Below, piece by piece: positions 26,801-41,800 of a DNA stretch of 64,000 nt (its first letter is position 1; each line of letters starts with the position of its first letter). The notes beneath the pieces are model-generated. The model was given only the letters and a program-made list of their open reading frames with translations. It had not been told where the DNA came from and searched no databases. The DNA comes from Oxyruncus cristatus (Eukaryota; Chordata; Aves; Passeriformes; Cotingidae): positions 124,001 through 188,000 of the forward strand of contig VXAY01003167.1 of NCBI GenBank assembly GCA_013399855.1. The letters are read 5' to 3'. The position numbers and the translations under genes were made by a program.

Positions 26801-29800
26801 ATGGGGCACTGGAATATACTGCTGTCTCCACTTGCCCTACCTGGATTCAAGTACATCCTATTCCCCCGCTGAATCTAATTTAAAGCTCTACTGCTAAGTC
26901 CAGCTCACTTCCTTTCCTGAGCACTCTTGACCTCACTAGTACCTATATAATACCACCCAGTGTAAGATAGGTATGATAAGATATCCACTAAATAACATTT
27001 CAGATGAAAACATCCGGAATATACTTAAGAACATGCTGACTTTGGAAAATACAGTGCAAATCTCTCCAACATACATTCTTCTTCTCAGAATGATAAATCT
27101 CACTATACACCTCTCTTCCACAGTGTGGGGATGACCAAAGAAGGTTCTGTATGAATCAGCTGTTAAGAGACACTTATGCCACGAGACTGACTCGGTAAGC
27201 TGGTATTTAGCAGTATTTATGTTTGCAGTTGTTTGTATTTGCAGTGAACCTCCTTGCCCCAAAGGGCAATTCCAGATTTCTCCAATTACTGGGGACAGGA
27301 ATAATACAAACAGAAAGACAATTGTCTCAATATTTTAGACTCTTATTTTGAGAACTTAGTGATTGTTCAGGAAAAATCAATAATCTCTTTTAGGTCTGTG
27401 TAATTTTTCCTCATTTGCTTCCTTTCATATCACTGAAGTTTTCATTAGGGATTTCATGTTTCCCAAAGATTCCCATGATTGAAGGTGTCATAATTTTTGA
27501 GATTAAATACTGTAAAAATAATAGGTTTGCTCTTCATTAGGCCTTTATTTTCACAGTTGAGTGATCTACTTTTTTTTTTTTTTTTTTTNNNNNNNNNNNN
27601 NNNNNNNNNNNNNNNNTTTTTTTTTTTTAATGAAGGCTAGCTATGACAAGCTTTTAACTTGGCACTCAAAGTGCATCTGACTCTAAAGCTAACCTGTGAT
27701 GGACAAGCTCTAAATGAGAGAGATTCCTCATTCAACTTTCATTATATTCTGTTTCATGCTTTTAGATAAAGAAGTTGTTAACACTTTTTGTGATGTTTTT
27801 TGTCAATGTGTTATAAAGTACTTTACCAGCAATGGTAAATGCCACACCTGGCATTTAGCAGATGGAGCAAAACACAGAGGTTGCTCAAGGTACCTGGTGC
27901 TTACTGAGGACCCATCTGGTTTCCTAGGACTGTGGCCCAAATTGGTCCTTGCTATAAAGAGATCAAATAGAAGTTGGGTATTTCATAGATGACGAGTCTA
28001 TGAAATTTAGGACCGCAGAGAATGTCTGCAGAACAGGATCGCTCACTATAGGTACCCCTAAGCCTATTTTTCTCCAAGCTAAACAATCCCATCTTCCTTA
28101 GTTATTCCTTGTAACGCTTGTGCTCCAGACCTTTCACCAGCTAAGTTACCCTTCTCTGGACATGCTCCAACACCTCAATGTCTTTCTTGTAGTGAGGGGC
28201 CCAAAACTTGAACACAGGATTTGAGGTGAGGCCTCGCCAGTGCCGAGTACAGGGGGACAATTGCTTGCCTAGTCCTGCTGGCCACAGTATTGCTGATACA
28301 AGCCAGGATGTCATTGGCCTTCTTGGTTACCCAGACACACCACTGGCTCATGATCAGCTGCTATTGACCAGCATCCTCAAGTCCTTTTCTGCTGTGCCAC
28401 TTTCCAGCCACTGTGCCCCCAGCCTGTAGTGCTCCATGGGGTTGTTGTCACCCAGAGGTAGGACCTGGCACTTGGTCTTGTTCAACCTCATGCAATTGGC
28501 CTTGGACCATCAATCCAGCCTGTCCAGGTCCCTCTGCAGAGCCTTCCCAGCCTCCAGCAGATCAACACTCCCACCCAACTTGGTGTCTTCTGCAAACTTG
28601 CTGAGGGTGCCCTTGATCCCCTTGTCCAAATGAGTGATAAAGATATAAAACTGAACTGACCCCAGTACTGAACGCTGAGGAACACCACGGGTGACCAGTT
28701 GCCGAGTGGACATAACTCCATTCACCACAACAGTCTGGGCCTGGCCATGGTTAGTTAGGCAGCATGGTGATAGACATTTTAGAAAGGTATAAACAGCATT
28801 ATAGAAAGGAAAACTAGGATTTCTTCAGTAGATGCTGCTACCAGGGAACTGAGAAGTGAATGCTGGAAGTATATGGTGTGTACTTGTCATTTTCCTCCCA
28901 TGTAGGCCAGCGGGGATCTAAGACTGACTCTCTTAAGTTGTTTGTACTTTTCTTATTTCTTTACTTTTGAAGACTATCACCTTGCTAAAAACTCTCCTCA
29001 ACATCAAAGATGTACTGAATGTTCCTGGGTTAGCATTGCCATATTTATACACAGCTATCAAAGATGTACGTATGGGAAGTATGTCTGTGTGATAACACAC
29101 AGGTGTTATTAGTTATCTAGCAGACAAATATATTTAGGATAGCATTAGTAGCAGTACTTTCATTGTTACAAGTTGCTGGATTTGTTTCCTAATAATTATG
29201 TAAACTGATGGCTACTTTATACAGAAAATTGTCTAGGAAAGAATAAACTGATGGAAAATATGCTAATTTTTTAAAGTATTATTATAAATTATGAAGTTAT
29301 TCTGTAAACTGCATTTAGGCCAAGTATGCTAATAAACATGCTTACCTGGATGTAAAGAATCAAAAAGGCAAGCTCATATGTTCAGAACTACTTTCGAACT
29401 GGGCAATACCAGATGTTATGCCTGGAGATTTGGTCAAAGCATAGCGACAACTTGTATTAGATATGATTTATCAGGATTACAAGAGGAATTGCCAGGCAAC
29501 TACTCTACACATAAACTGCCTGGCTAGATAAAGCTAGACTGGAAATAAAGAGCCATAAAGGCAGAACTACCTGTAGCAGGAAGAGAATAGTAGTATCTGC
29601 AGGGAAATGCACTATGGTGTTGGCGCAGGGAAGGCCACCTAACTTTTCTCTATGATTATTTCAGCGCAATGATTCTCCTTGTCCTGCAATATAGATAATG
29701 AAAGTCTAATCATGTACTTTGAAACCTGTACTTTAAGGCCCTGGTGGCAACCCTAATCTCTGATTTCTCAGCCTGGCTGACATACATGAGTACACACAAT

Positions 29801-32800
29801 TTCTCTGTAAACAATAGCCCATTTGCTCTGAAGAAATCAAAATACTTTTGTACCTTTCAGCTACCAGACTGCAATGGGGGTAGGAGATTGGGGCAGGGTG
29901 GGGGCTATGGAATTCCTTCTAAGCCTTCTGAAGAGAGAGAACCCTAACAGAAGATGAGTGGGGGATATAGGAAGAAAAAAAAGTCAAGAGTGAAGTGGTA
30001 GAGTAAAACAAATAATGCTTTCTGCAATAATTGCAATTGAATGTAAATTGCAATTTCCACTTTTTCATAAAAGCACCTAACCCTAACCCAAACTACCTCT
30101 GATGACCATCATGGCAATAATGTGTCCATTTTACCACTGATATCAGTAGGGTAGGCAGGGTGTGAAAGTGGGAATTAAGGTTTCCATATCCTTTCCTAAT
30201 GGTTTGATCCTAGAGAGGAGGCTGACACAGAAATACACCTGTGAGTGAGACATTAGCCATGTCTCACAGGTACCTTTTTTTGGTTTGTTCCAGCTGACAA
30301 ATAATTGACAGCTACAATTTCACAGTGCTTGAAACACAGAAAATCACACAAATGCTTCCTAAAAGCAAAACTGATTTTAGTTATCTATTGATGATAGCAC
30401 TTGGAGCCTGTGGTTCTGAAATGGTAAGATTTACAGCTGAAGCATCAGTCCTGGAGTTCAGTGTAGAAAACGTATGCTCCTCTTCATAATCCTGATTAAT
30501 TTAGTGAAGCTTTGCTAAGACACAGCAATCTGCTTGTACAAACGTTGTGGTAATTTCATGTGTAGCATGACAAAGGCATGTAGTGACATACGTCTGTCTA
30601 CAGAAGTAAAACAAATTCACAGCTTAGGTAATACTGAGGAAAAGGCAGTCGCTGAAACAATTTGAGAATGTAAACTTGAGAACTGTATGCAAAAAAAGTT
30701 TAGTGGACTGTGTAGCAATTGTTTCCCTTTTTATGACACCCAGTTTTATATTTGTGACTTAGCATGGACTTTTGAAATGCAGAGCTTTTCCAGATGTTTT
30801 GCAGATTTTTTTACCCGATTCTCAGCAACTTTAGTCTGTGAAGTGATTGAGAAAGAAGGCATTGAATCATAAAATCGTTTAAGTTAGAAAAGACCTTTAA
30901 AATCATCAAGTCTAACCATAAGAAAGCAGCACATGCTTAAGTCCATCCTTCTTCAAGGTAGTATTTAAGCACTTGCTTAACCTTAGAGTAAAATAAATGG
31001 AATGTGAAATTCCATAGACACTGAAATAGCAAATCACTTCTTAGAGTTTTTTAACTTGGGAAACTTGTATCCTCCATGTATACATAGATTTTTTGCATCT
31101 GTTTTTGTGGCAAATAACTACCAAAAAAACCCATGAAGATCCATGTCTACATACACAGTTGTCATTATTTTATACCAACATGAAAACACTGTAATTTAAG
31201 CTATTCAAGACTTACAGAATGCAAAAGGGGAAAAAAAAAGGAAAAAAGACCCAAACCTGATCTCTTTATCTAATTGTTATTAACTTGATATTGGTTTTTT
31301 TTCTGATTTCCAGGCAGAACCTTTTCTCTGTTATTATGAACTATAGAGGTCAAGTGGAATATCTGTTGCAAAATGAGGTATTTGTTCTCAGTTTTTTATA
31401 CCAGAAAAGCATTAACTTCTACGTGAAAAGTATCTAATTATTAATCAATCTCATATCCAATTAAGAAAGTCTTTTAATTAAGGGCTGTTTAATCCGACTT
31501 TGAAAGGATATGAATTCTCTTAATAAAACTTGACTTGAAGTTTGGAAGAAGGTGCTACAAATTTAAAATATCAAAGGTGACTAAGTGTCAAGGAACCTGT
31601 AAATAAAGCCAGGATCATTTGTGTTGACAGTATAATGTTTGAAATCAGTAGAGGTATAATGCATTATATGTATCTGCAAAATTTGTCCCTGATTTTCAAA
31701 CCCACAAGCCTAATGTTTACGTATTTAGCTTATATATGCTAGCATGTGATACTTTGAAGGATTAGAGTTAGGCAGAAAAACTCCCAAGAGCTTTTATTTT
31801 AAAGCATTGTGGGCTGCCAATTGAATGCTACATCCTTAAAGGAAGAATCTCCTAAGAAATCTTCTCTGCTTCCCAGTGTTTTAAGGACAAATGTCTAAAG
31901 GAAAAATTGAGTCATACCTTGTAAGAAACTACACGGTTATTTGATCTGATTTTCAGATTATCATTATAACTTACTTTCAAGGGTTTAAAACTAGAAAGGA
32001 AACAAAAGATGTTGGTTAAATCAAGAATACTGATGTAGCATGGAAATATTCCAGGGCATCCCTTCCAGAGTTATAACTCATTATGCTAAATTATGGATTT
32101 CTTTGAAATTTATGTTAAAACATGAAATTATTATTTTGTTTCAGAACTCTGTCACCTATAATTAAGTCCAGATTTTAATCTCTCTGGATATTCTCAATCC
32201 ATGGGTATTTCTATTTTTTATAGTCAGAAAACATACACTTGCATACAAATGTGTATACATGCACACACTATATATAAATGCACATATACATGAATACATA
32301 AATACGTCAATAAGTATGTAACTAAATATATAGAGAAAAAATATTCCATATTTTGTGCAAATCTTTGCTACTTTTTCAAAATGCACACACATTTAGAAGC
32401 TTTTGAACTGTGCCTTGCTACAAAGTAAAGCTCTGGGTCTGATAACTGTGTAGGTATTCACTGAATTTTCCTTTGTTAGCAATGTCTCAAAGGAGAGTAT
32501 TTAGTGTATAAAATGTGATGCAGCCATAACCATTTGGAAAATTGAGGTCCCCAAGCTTAAATGTGCATATATATTTCCTTACTGAAGTAGACCCATCAGG
32601 GTAGTTATTTACATTCACTTGAAATTTTAGGGCCTAAAGTAAGAACATTCTAAATTCAAAGAAGGCTGTAACCTCAACATTAATGAGACTTTGCGATCCA
32701 CCCTCTGCAACTCATGCTGTGTAGATATTCCTCAGACCTATAATGAAGCACTCTTAAATTTGTTTTTGCTAAGGATTTTTACCTTGAGTAAGCAATTTCT

Positions 32801-35800
32801 TGAGATCATTAACTTTTTATAAAGGGAAGGAAGTACATTTTTCAAATATTCGTACTACCCAAAAAATACGTGTCTGGAGCTAAATTTCTCTGTAGTTCGT
32901 TTTTTTAATAAGGTCTTGCCTACTCTGGGACACTCAGTAAAGTTCATATGAATTGCTTAAAAGAGCAGTATTGCAAATTAATTATATAGGTCAGATCACC
33001 ATGCATATGCTTTCATTCAGAGGCATCAGCATATGGAGCTTTTTCAAACCTGCAAAAATTAAAACGAGTGTTATAGATTTGTTTTAATAAGTGGCTAAAA
33101 ATTATGGAGCTGTAATGTAATAATTTATAAATACATAGTAAAGAAAGCACAAAAAAAAAAAAGAAAGCCTTTTTTTTTGGTCTTTGAATCCTTATTTATT
33201 TATTTTCTCTAACTTCTTACTAGATTCCTTGAAGAAGGTTTAAAATTGATATTTTTATAACTGCCCCATATCCCAAGGCTGCACGGGAGCAGTTGTGTCG
33301 ATTTTTAAAGCGTCACTTGCATCACTGGGAGGGTTGTTACGCTTCTCAGACTCACCGCAATCCACCCTCAGCACACACTGAAATTTAAGCCAGTGGGAGT
33401 TACTCACATACACCAAATTAAGTACAGAGGTACCTGCTGTAGTTCTGTACTCAGCTGGAAGTTCTTTAAGCATTGGTTTTAATCAGACATATCTTGAGAT
33501 TCTCAGTTAAAAAAAGCAATCAACAGTATTTTGCACATTTATCTGCATATTTCTAAATTTACATGTTCAAAGACTTGGAGACACAAATACTTCTGACTTA
33601 TGTGACCAGCCCACTGTCATTATTAATAATGGTAAATAAATGGAAAATTCATTTTGAGATGGATAATGCCAATAAAACAAAAATGAAAAAAAAAATTACG
33701 GTATTTGGCACCGGGAGGGGACTGGTGCTGTTAGGGTTGACATGTAAAGAGTGTTCCCAGAGTCAAACAACCAGCTCTTTGGATTGCCCTGTTAACTACT
33801 TGACATGCACTTTATTTCAAAACCTGTTCAGAATGTACTATTGCTGCAGCGAAGCCTTTGTAATTTTTTTTTTATACAGAATGTAGAAGTTCTAGAATGA
33901 AGTAACATTTTTTAAATCATATAAATAATTGAAACACCAAAATATCTTCCTAAGCTTCTGCTGGTATTTAAATATGTAGAGGCAAAAAAAAAAAAAATTA
34001 CAAGTTATTGACTGTGATTGGAATTTCAGAAGATGTGAAACTTCTGTAAGAAATTAATCTCTGTCTTTTCTTCCTTGGGACAGAAATCGATGTCCTACTC
34101 TACATATGAAAAAAGAAAACTCTTTACATGATAATATCCCAACAGAGAAGGTGTGAAAGAAATCACCATTCATATTATACAGTTTTACATAATTTTTTTT
34201 ATATGCTTACTCTCCTTCATCTGAAATGTGCTCTTTAGAAATAGTTACCATAAAAACAATGTGTATAGTAGAATAGCTTCTATAAATATTAAGTACTTGA
34301 TAATTTATCTATAAAGGGAATAGCGTATTAAACAGAAATTGATACATCCCTCAAGATACCCAGCTCTCTTTATGGAATATTGTATATATATGTACAAAAA
34401 TGTATAAACTGTGGGTTTAGGTTTAATTTTTTTAATTTTTCTCTGTCCAGAGAGCTGTTTCTATACTGAAGGATTACTTTTGTGTATGTCCATTGCTTGT
34501 TTTCTGCTCAGAAATGGCCCTGCATAAGTGTATTTACAGGCATAAAATCCCTTGTTCTAATAATCCATACTGACTTGTGAAGAGGAAAAATGCTAAATTA
34601 AAATGTATTTAAATTAAATGCTAAATTAGAATTATATTTAATATTTATTACAAACTGTATATAGTAATTAAATACATATATGTGCATGTGTTTAGATAGA
34701 TAGATAGATAGACATGTGTTTCTTCAACAGCTCAGAGCAAACCAGGATGTATTATGCTTTTGGTTTGTCAGTGTTACACATAGTAGCAAAGCCATGCCAT
34801 TTTTATGGGTTTCTACCTCAGCTGGCAATATATGCATGCAGAGAGAGTAAATCCTGCAAGAGTTCAATTATAAAAATCGACATGGTAAGAAAGAAATAAA
34901 AAAGAAAGGAAATGTCCTCTTTGTAAATTGATAGAACAGTCAGTCAGACCAAAGAGAGTCTAAAGTTCTGAAGAGATCACAGTCAACCATAGCCTTTTCC
35001 TCTCTAGAACCTGTAGTATGAAAAGGCATTGCTGTCCTTCAATTACTAAAAAACCAAATGACTTGCATTTAAAAGAATCTGATCACCAAATATTTGAGGA
35101 TATTTTATGTAATTCATTCCTGCTTTAGTTCTGCTCAAGGCAGATAATGTGGAATTACTAGCCTCAATATATTTTTATATTTATTTCTATTAATGACAGG
35201 TGTTGGCCTTTTCAGTACAGTCTGCACATAAACCTTAAGCTTGAAACCAGACAGTTCATCTTGGTACAGTTTTTCTTTTTCAGGCATGAAATGGATGAGT
35301 TAGAGAAATGGTTTTATCGGTACATAGACGTGCTGTAGTGCACTAAAAGGAACATTTATCAGTACAGAAACATGGAGAATATTTATAGGAGAGCTTCTGT
35401 GTGTTCAGAGAATGTATTTTAAGGTTTAATGAAGTGATATAACTGTGCAGGAAACCCATGAAATTTTATTTCTTTATTTATTTTCCTGAACATTAGAGTA
35501 CTTGATATTTGAAGATTGCATTTTCCTTCCTTTGGGATCCAAAATTTTTTTTCCTTGAATTCCCCAAGGTATTTCTGAGATTATTCATCTAGAGAATTTT
35601 TTCATATAGTAATATTTAAAGATCTAAATTTATGATCAATAGGGTTTAATAGTTTTAACTATATGTATATTTTTGCAGAAAGCTAGTTGCAGAAGTACTC
35701 AGTCCACAGGTGTCAGATTATGCAGCCTCCCACACAGTCACTATTTTTAGGAGGAACATGGCTGTTTTCCAGCTCTTACAGAGATGGGTAGGAGACAATA

Positions 35801-38800
35801 GTGAGGATAAATTCACAGAATCATAAAACCTCAGAAAGCTTATGAATTGCTTGGGTTCAGGCTTCCTCAGAAGTTCCTTTACAGTGCTTCTATACTCGTG
35901 ACGTTCAGACAAACCAGTGTTTTGGCCTTCAAATCAGTCTTTGATAACAAATTTGTAGCAGTTTTCAACAAGGCACGCTTTGTGGAAAATAACTGGACTT
36001 CAACAAAAATTACGGTCTCCTTAGGAAACTGCTGGTCACTGGTGATTTCAGTGTAGCCAGGCATGGTGTGTTTGAATTTGGCTTGAGCAGATACAATTTT
36101 CTACACACTCACTGGCATGAAGTTTATGGTAAGGCATTTCTGATGAATGCTATGAGTCTACTGTTTGCCATTTCCCCCTCCCCCCCTTTCTTTGCTGTCA
36201 ACAGCATAAAGTTGATAATGTGATTGAAGCAGCTAAAGCAATCTGCAGCGTCCTCTGCTTTGTGGAAACCAGAGACATAACTGATGCAGTCAAGAAACTC
36301 CGTGCATTGTCACTTGTGAAAGCACAGGTAAAAGAAGCATGTTAATGTCCTATTTTTCTCCTTAAAACTGAAACTTGGATGGGTATCACTAATTTTTTGA
36401 TTGATCAAGTCCACTTTATTGTCTTGCTACATGTTTTCCCTTTGACAAATATTAGGTAAGAGACACTACAAGGAAAGAAAAGAATGTTGACAATGTGCGA
36501 CAGAAGAGCAACAGAAGACTTGTTTTGTGTTTAAATGTAACTGCTATTCTCCTCTGGTTCTTCCTTCTACTTCCTACTGAACATACAAATCTCTGTCTTG
36601 CCACATCACCTATTTACGAAATCATGATTTTAAAGTATTACATTTTTATATTTTAGCGTAGGGTGTTAACAACAATAAAAAAATACCCCAATTTTTTTTT
36701 TCTGTAAATGTCACTTGAATTTTGAGTTTTTTCAGATTAAAATGTTTCTGCTATTTATGCAAAGAAGGACCAGCATCATACACTGCTGATTTTAGCTGAA
36801 ATACTCTTAAAACACAAAAATGGGTTTTCCAGGAGCTTTTGGAACTTTCCCATTTGTTCCAGTTTGTGAACTGGGACTTAGGAGGGCAATATCTGTTCTC
36901 AGTTTTGTCATCATCAGCTGCTTTGGTATGACCTTGGACAAGTCACTATGACCTGATTTACACAAGTTCTGAGCACCCAAAAATTCTTTTGAAGTCAGCA
37001 TCTTGAAGATGCAGGTGCTCAGCAAATTTGAAAATCAAGACATTAATCACTTGGATTTAGTCTGGTGTAATCATAAGTCATGCTAATTCTTTCAAACTGT
37101 AATGAAATTCCCTCTTCAGGCTTTTTAAAAAAGATTAAGAAGTTACTAAGAAATTTTCTTCTTTTCTTGTATACTCTTTTGTCATTCTTTTTCACGGAAA
37201 ATAATGTTTAGAAAAACGTGCTAAACTAGATGGGATGTTTGTGTTCAGAACATTACCTCCTTATGAAACTTTTATTCCTTCTCTTTAGTGTTTGTTGGTT
37301 TTGATTTTGTTTGTTTTTTCTCATGGCTTGTGATAGTGTAAGAAGACCTATGACGAGGAAGTAAACAATGGGATAGTCAGTATTAACTGAATTAAATAGT
37401 GAGCGTTAATTAGAAACATGTCTAACTAAATAAGTGGAATTTAATTATGCCTAATATGCAGTAAGACTGGGAAAAGTTAGTGTAATTCTTTTTATAGCAT
37501 TTCTTGTGCCATAGGAATGATACATATCAATTCTATACTGTCATCTATATATACTTACTCTTAGCGGTTCAAACCCTCAAATACTCACCATCGTACAGAG
37601 GAAAACTTCTTCCTGGGAGCTAAAAAGACTTCCAAAAGAGCAGAAAGTATATTAGTGATGTTCAGAAAACCTCTTTTCTTAAATCTCTACATTTTTGGCC
37701 TCTGTTTGTTCCTCTGAGATGGGGTCAGGGGGTGGGAACAGCTTCCAACTTAAAGTACAGGACCCAAGCAAATAGTCTCTACAGCATCAGTGTAGCTCTC
37801 TGCAGGTCTGGGTTGTAAGTAAACTGTAGGTAAATCCCTGCACCATGTTTCTGGAGTAGAGGACACAGATTCCACAGAGCTGACGCTGCATGTCCCTGGG
37901 CAGAACCAGCTCAGGCCTTCTGGTGTTGGTTATATGGGTGCTGTCTCTCTGAATGTTGGCAAGTGTTCTGAAGGACCAAGCTGCAAGAAACAACATAGCT
38001 TTAGGGTTTTTGTTTGTTGTTCAGACCTGACCAGCTGATTCACTTAAACCTCTTCCCTTGCTTCCTTTCTAGGTCGTGACTTACTCTAAGTCTTGTTTCT
38101 ATGGCATCCTAAATCTTTTCATGTCTGCTTCAGCTTTCAATTATTACAAGTCACTATTGGCGATAAACTCCTGCATAAATGGGTCTGCACAGCACGCATT
38201 TTATGTGGCATGTTGTGGAATTAAATGGAAATAAGTGTATCTCCACTTAAAGAAAGTTTTTCCTGTATATGAGAGGGCAATACAGTAGAAAAAGAGATAA
38301 AAGAAGTAACAAGGGATTCATGTGGTCTGCTTTTCAGTTAAACTCCAGTCTGTACTGAGAAGCATCAGAATGATCAGCATCTTCTCCTTGAGAAAAGTAT
38401 TTTGCCAACACAGAATCTTTCATAAGAGATAGATAAAGAGCTGGGTCCAATTAAAAGATAGAAAGGACAGTAACATAACTTTCCTGTAGGAAGGAGAGAG
38501 CTGTAGAAATGTATTGGGACTAATTTGCTAAAGGATTTTTCTTTTTTTTGAGATAAGAAAAATTTAGTGTATTTTCTCTTTGAATGTTCAAGTCAGCTCT
38601 GTGAACTCAATGTGTAAACTGCCTCCTATGGCTTATATTTACTGCATATCCCTGAGTCCATTTTCAGCCCCATCCTCTCTGAATTTGAGTAGAGAAATAT
38701 ATTCAGTGGTCAAAGAGCCAGACCAGTCCTCTTAGTGTGGCTTGTCCTGAACAGCCAGAAAACCACATGTTATGTCATGAAGTATAAGATAATGGGGTGA

Positions 38801-41800
38801 AAAACAAAGAGTACAGGTCATCTTTTTCAAGTGTAAGGTTTCTGTTGATGTTCATGTTTGCTTCTGGTTGTCTTCATAATTAGTGTTATTCAGAATTATT
38901 TTAGAGATGAATAACATCTGTAGCCTAGTAGCCAAGTGATTGCTACTAGGCAAATACTTGAATTATGACCTTATCTATCCTGTTGTAAAAACAAACAAAA
39001 CTGCCTTTTTTCCCTCTGTACTCCTTTTCCTGTTGCTCATTCTCCAGCATGTGTCAACTTTCCAACTCCACTGTATAGACAGTCTCCAATATATACAGGT
39101 TCTGCTTGAACCAACTTCACATATTTCCCTGCACTTTCCTTTTTCTATTTCCCCTATTTAGATTATAAGCTCTTCAGAACAAGGAACAACTCTCCTTATC
39201 TATGCATACAGTCTCCAGCACAGCAGAGTGCTGGTCCTGGCTGTGATCTCCAGAGGCTAAAAATGATAAGTGGTGGTGGTGGTGATAATAATGATGCTGT
39301 TTGCTTCTCTGTAATGAGCAAAATGGTATTGTTCCTGAATGCCCTCTTCTGAATGTTAAAAAGATTGTGTCCTGATTGAATATTCTTACAATATTTTGCT
39401 GTCTTAATATTCAGTAAGAAGCAGCTCCACATTTCTCTTGAAGACTACTGACTAGATTGTTACTCATTTTTTTTAGAGTTTTTAACTTACTGAGGTTTTG
39501 TTCCCTTAACTTTGCCTTTCAGGCTTGGTTAACTGAACTGGTTGTCTCTCCCTTGAAGCCTTCCTGTAAGAGCTGCCTGTGACCTTTACTGACATGCTGC
39601 TCCCTCTTACTCCCTCTTTGCTGAACCAGACTTGACTAATAACTGGCTTCAAACAAGTGAAGGGGGATAAAAAAAAAAAGTCCAACTATTCCTGCACCAG
39701 CAAATGCTGTTGCTGCTGCTTGCCTTTTACTCCTTTGAGAAATAGCTGCTAGGACAGTCGATTAGACTGCAGCAATCTAGAAAATGTTCGGGTTTGAACT
39801 ATAAATGTCAAGAGAGCAGTAAAGTATGTTTCTGCATGTTTTGTAACTTGAACACTTCCATTTTATGAAAATAGAGGTTACACATTATATGCTGCTATCT
39901 CATGTATAGAATAGAACGTAAGTGTAACAAATCAGAGTGTATCTATATTTATCAGTATTTATCCAAAGACAATGAACCAACTTTCCTGTCTGTAGCAACA
40001 TATGTAGTCAAAATTAGTACTTAGCAGCTAGTTGTTTGATGGAGTACGACTTCTCCAAACCTCTTTTTGAGTCAAACTCATATTGAATTGTGCCGTCAAT
40101 TTATGTGAATATGGGCACTGAAAAAATTATTACATGTTGCAATATTAGTGTATCTTGTCAGATTGCTTGAATTGTTTCTATAATGTCCATCAGCATAGTG
40201 CCAAAAGATTGTTTTAGGCAGAAGAAAGGCTTTTTTTCAGACAAGCAGGTAACTTGCACCATAAGTTTAGTGACATTTTTGAGGTTACCTGTTACATCTC
40301 AAGTGCTGCAGCATTACACATCAGGTAAAGGAGGAATGCCAAAAAAAAAATTCTAATTGCTTTTTCACCATGGTTTCCTGATGCTTTAGTGTAATATATG
40401 GTGTGGTTTTGCATGGAATACTTTTTAACACATCCATTTGGCACATGTGCACATAATGTCTCAGGGAAACCACTGCTTAGTTCTTCCAATGTAAATTACA
40501 TATGGTGCCAGTATATGTTTGTTTATATGTATCTGTACATGTGTGCTTGCATACTTTGAAAGAAATTTCAATGTGCTTCTATTTAATATTGGTTTTATGA
40601 AAAAAAAAAACCCAAACCCAAAGAAACTTACTTTCAATCTTCTGTGTTTAATTAAATTGTACTTATTACTTCCTTACTGCCTCCTCACTGCCAGTGCTGT
40701 GCATTCCTGTACCATGGTTAAGAGATTATGAAAGCAACTGGCACCAGTGATAGTTTCTTCTTAACTGATTGCATCTCATTATAAATGTGATTCATTCAGT
40801 CTCTAACCAACCTAACCTGGGATTTTAAAATCCGTTCAGAGGAGACTATGCGCCTGATGCACAATTAAAGTTTTTCATCTGTCTTTCTTTTTTTTTCCCC
40901 TTCTTTTCTTACAGCAGCTCACAGAAAGTCCTAGGAGATCAAATCCTGCCAGAACAAGCACTAATCCACCATATATTAAACAGGCTACATTATGTTGAAA
41001 TTACAAGTGCTGTGCCAAAAGGTTGTTTACTTTCCAAAATTTGAGAGAATTGAACAAAGGTCTCTGTTCCCATTTGTCTCCCTGCATTATAAAAATTGTG
41101 AAAACGTAATTCTCAGCCTGGATGCTGCTTTTCTCCCCTCAAGTAAGCATTTGACTTCTTCTGTTCATATTTACCAGACAAATGCTTGCAGCTCCAAGCT
41201 GGGTATCAGAGGGAGAATGTGCATCCAGCATTGTATTTCTTATGCCACCTCTGCATGCATTGTAGTTTTTAAGAAGCATCATAGTGCATACATATGTACT
41301 AAAATGAAGCATTCTCAACCCACTGCAGAGAGATTAATGACTGTAGAGGACAGTCAACCTTTCAGGGGCATGAGTTCAAACAGCACAAGCCACCAGCAAT
41401 ACTGAAACACAGAATTAACTTTCTTGTCTCTCATCAAGATTTGCGACTCAGTAACTTATTTCTGTGTCACTTTGGTAGATGCAGGTCTGGTCATAGAATA
41501 TCTTAAGCTGGAAGGGATCCACAAGGGTCATTGTGTCTGACTCCTGGCCCTGCACAGGACCATCCCCAAGAGTCACACCATGTGCCTGAGAGTGTTGTCC
41601 AAGCATTTCTTGAACTCTGTCAGGCTTGGTGCTGTGACCACTTCTCTGGGGAGCCTGTTCCAATGTCCAGCCACCCTCTGGGTGAAAAACCTCTTTCTAA
41701 TATCCAACCTAACCCTGCCCTGACACAGCTTCAGGCCATTCCCTTGGGTCACCACACAGAATAGTGTCTGCCTCTCATGAGGAAGTTGTACCTGCAATGA

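Larger units (their letters stand above)
20362..28972 (+). other. PIK3C2G intron (8.6 kb) hosting the RING locus
   Basis: The largest gap between exons before 43113. It holds the (GT)n repeat, the duplicated CR1/RING units at 24474-26870, the 28-base N gap and the CR1 at 28045-28745. The stretches 20850-24470 and 26880-28040 have no feature I can name. Confidence 0.7.
31378..36204 (+). other. PIK3C2G intron (4.8 kb)
   Basis: Very AT-rich, with a tetranucleotide repeat at 34693-34712 and a possible CR1 tail scrap at 35812. No gene seen. Confidence 0.7.

Noticed and set aside
40917..40998. Possible PIK3C2G exon after acceptor cttttcttacag
   Set aside because: It reads open for 27 codons, but no donor gives the phase 0 exit needed, and the 36205-36327 and 43080-43113 exons already align end to end with no missing residues.
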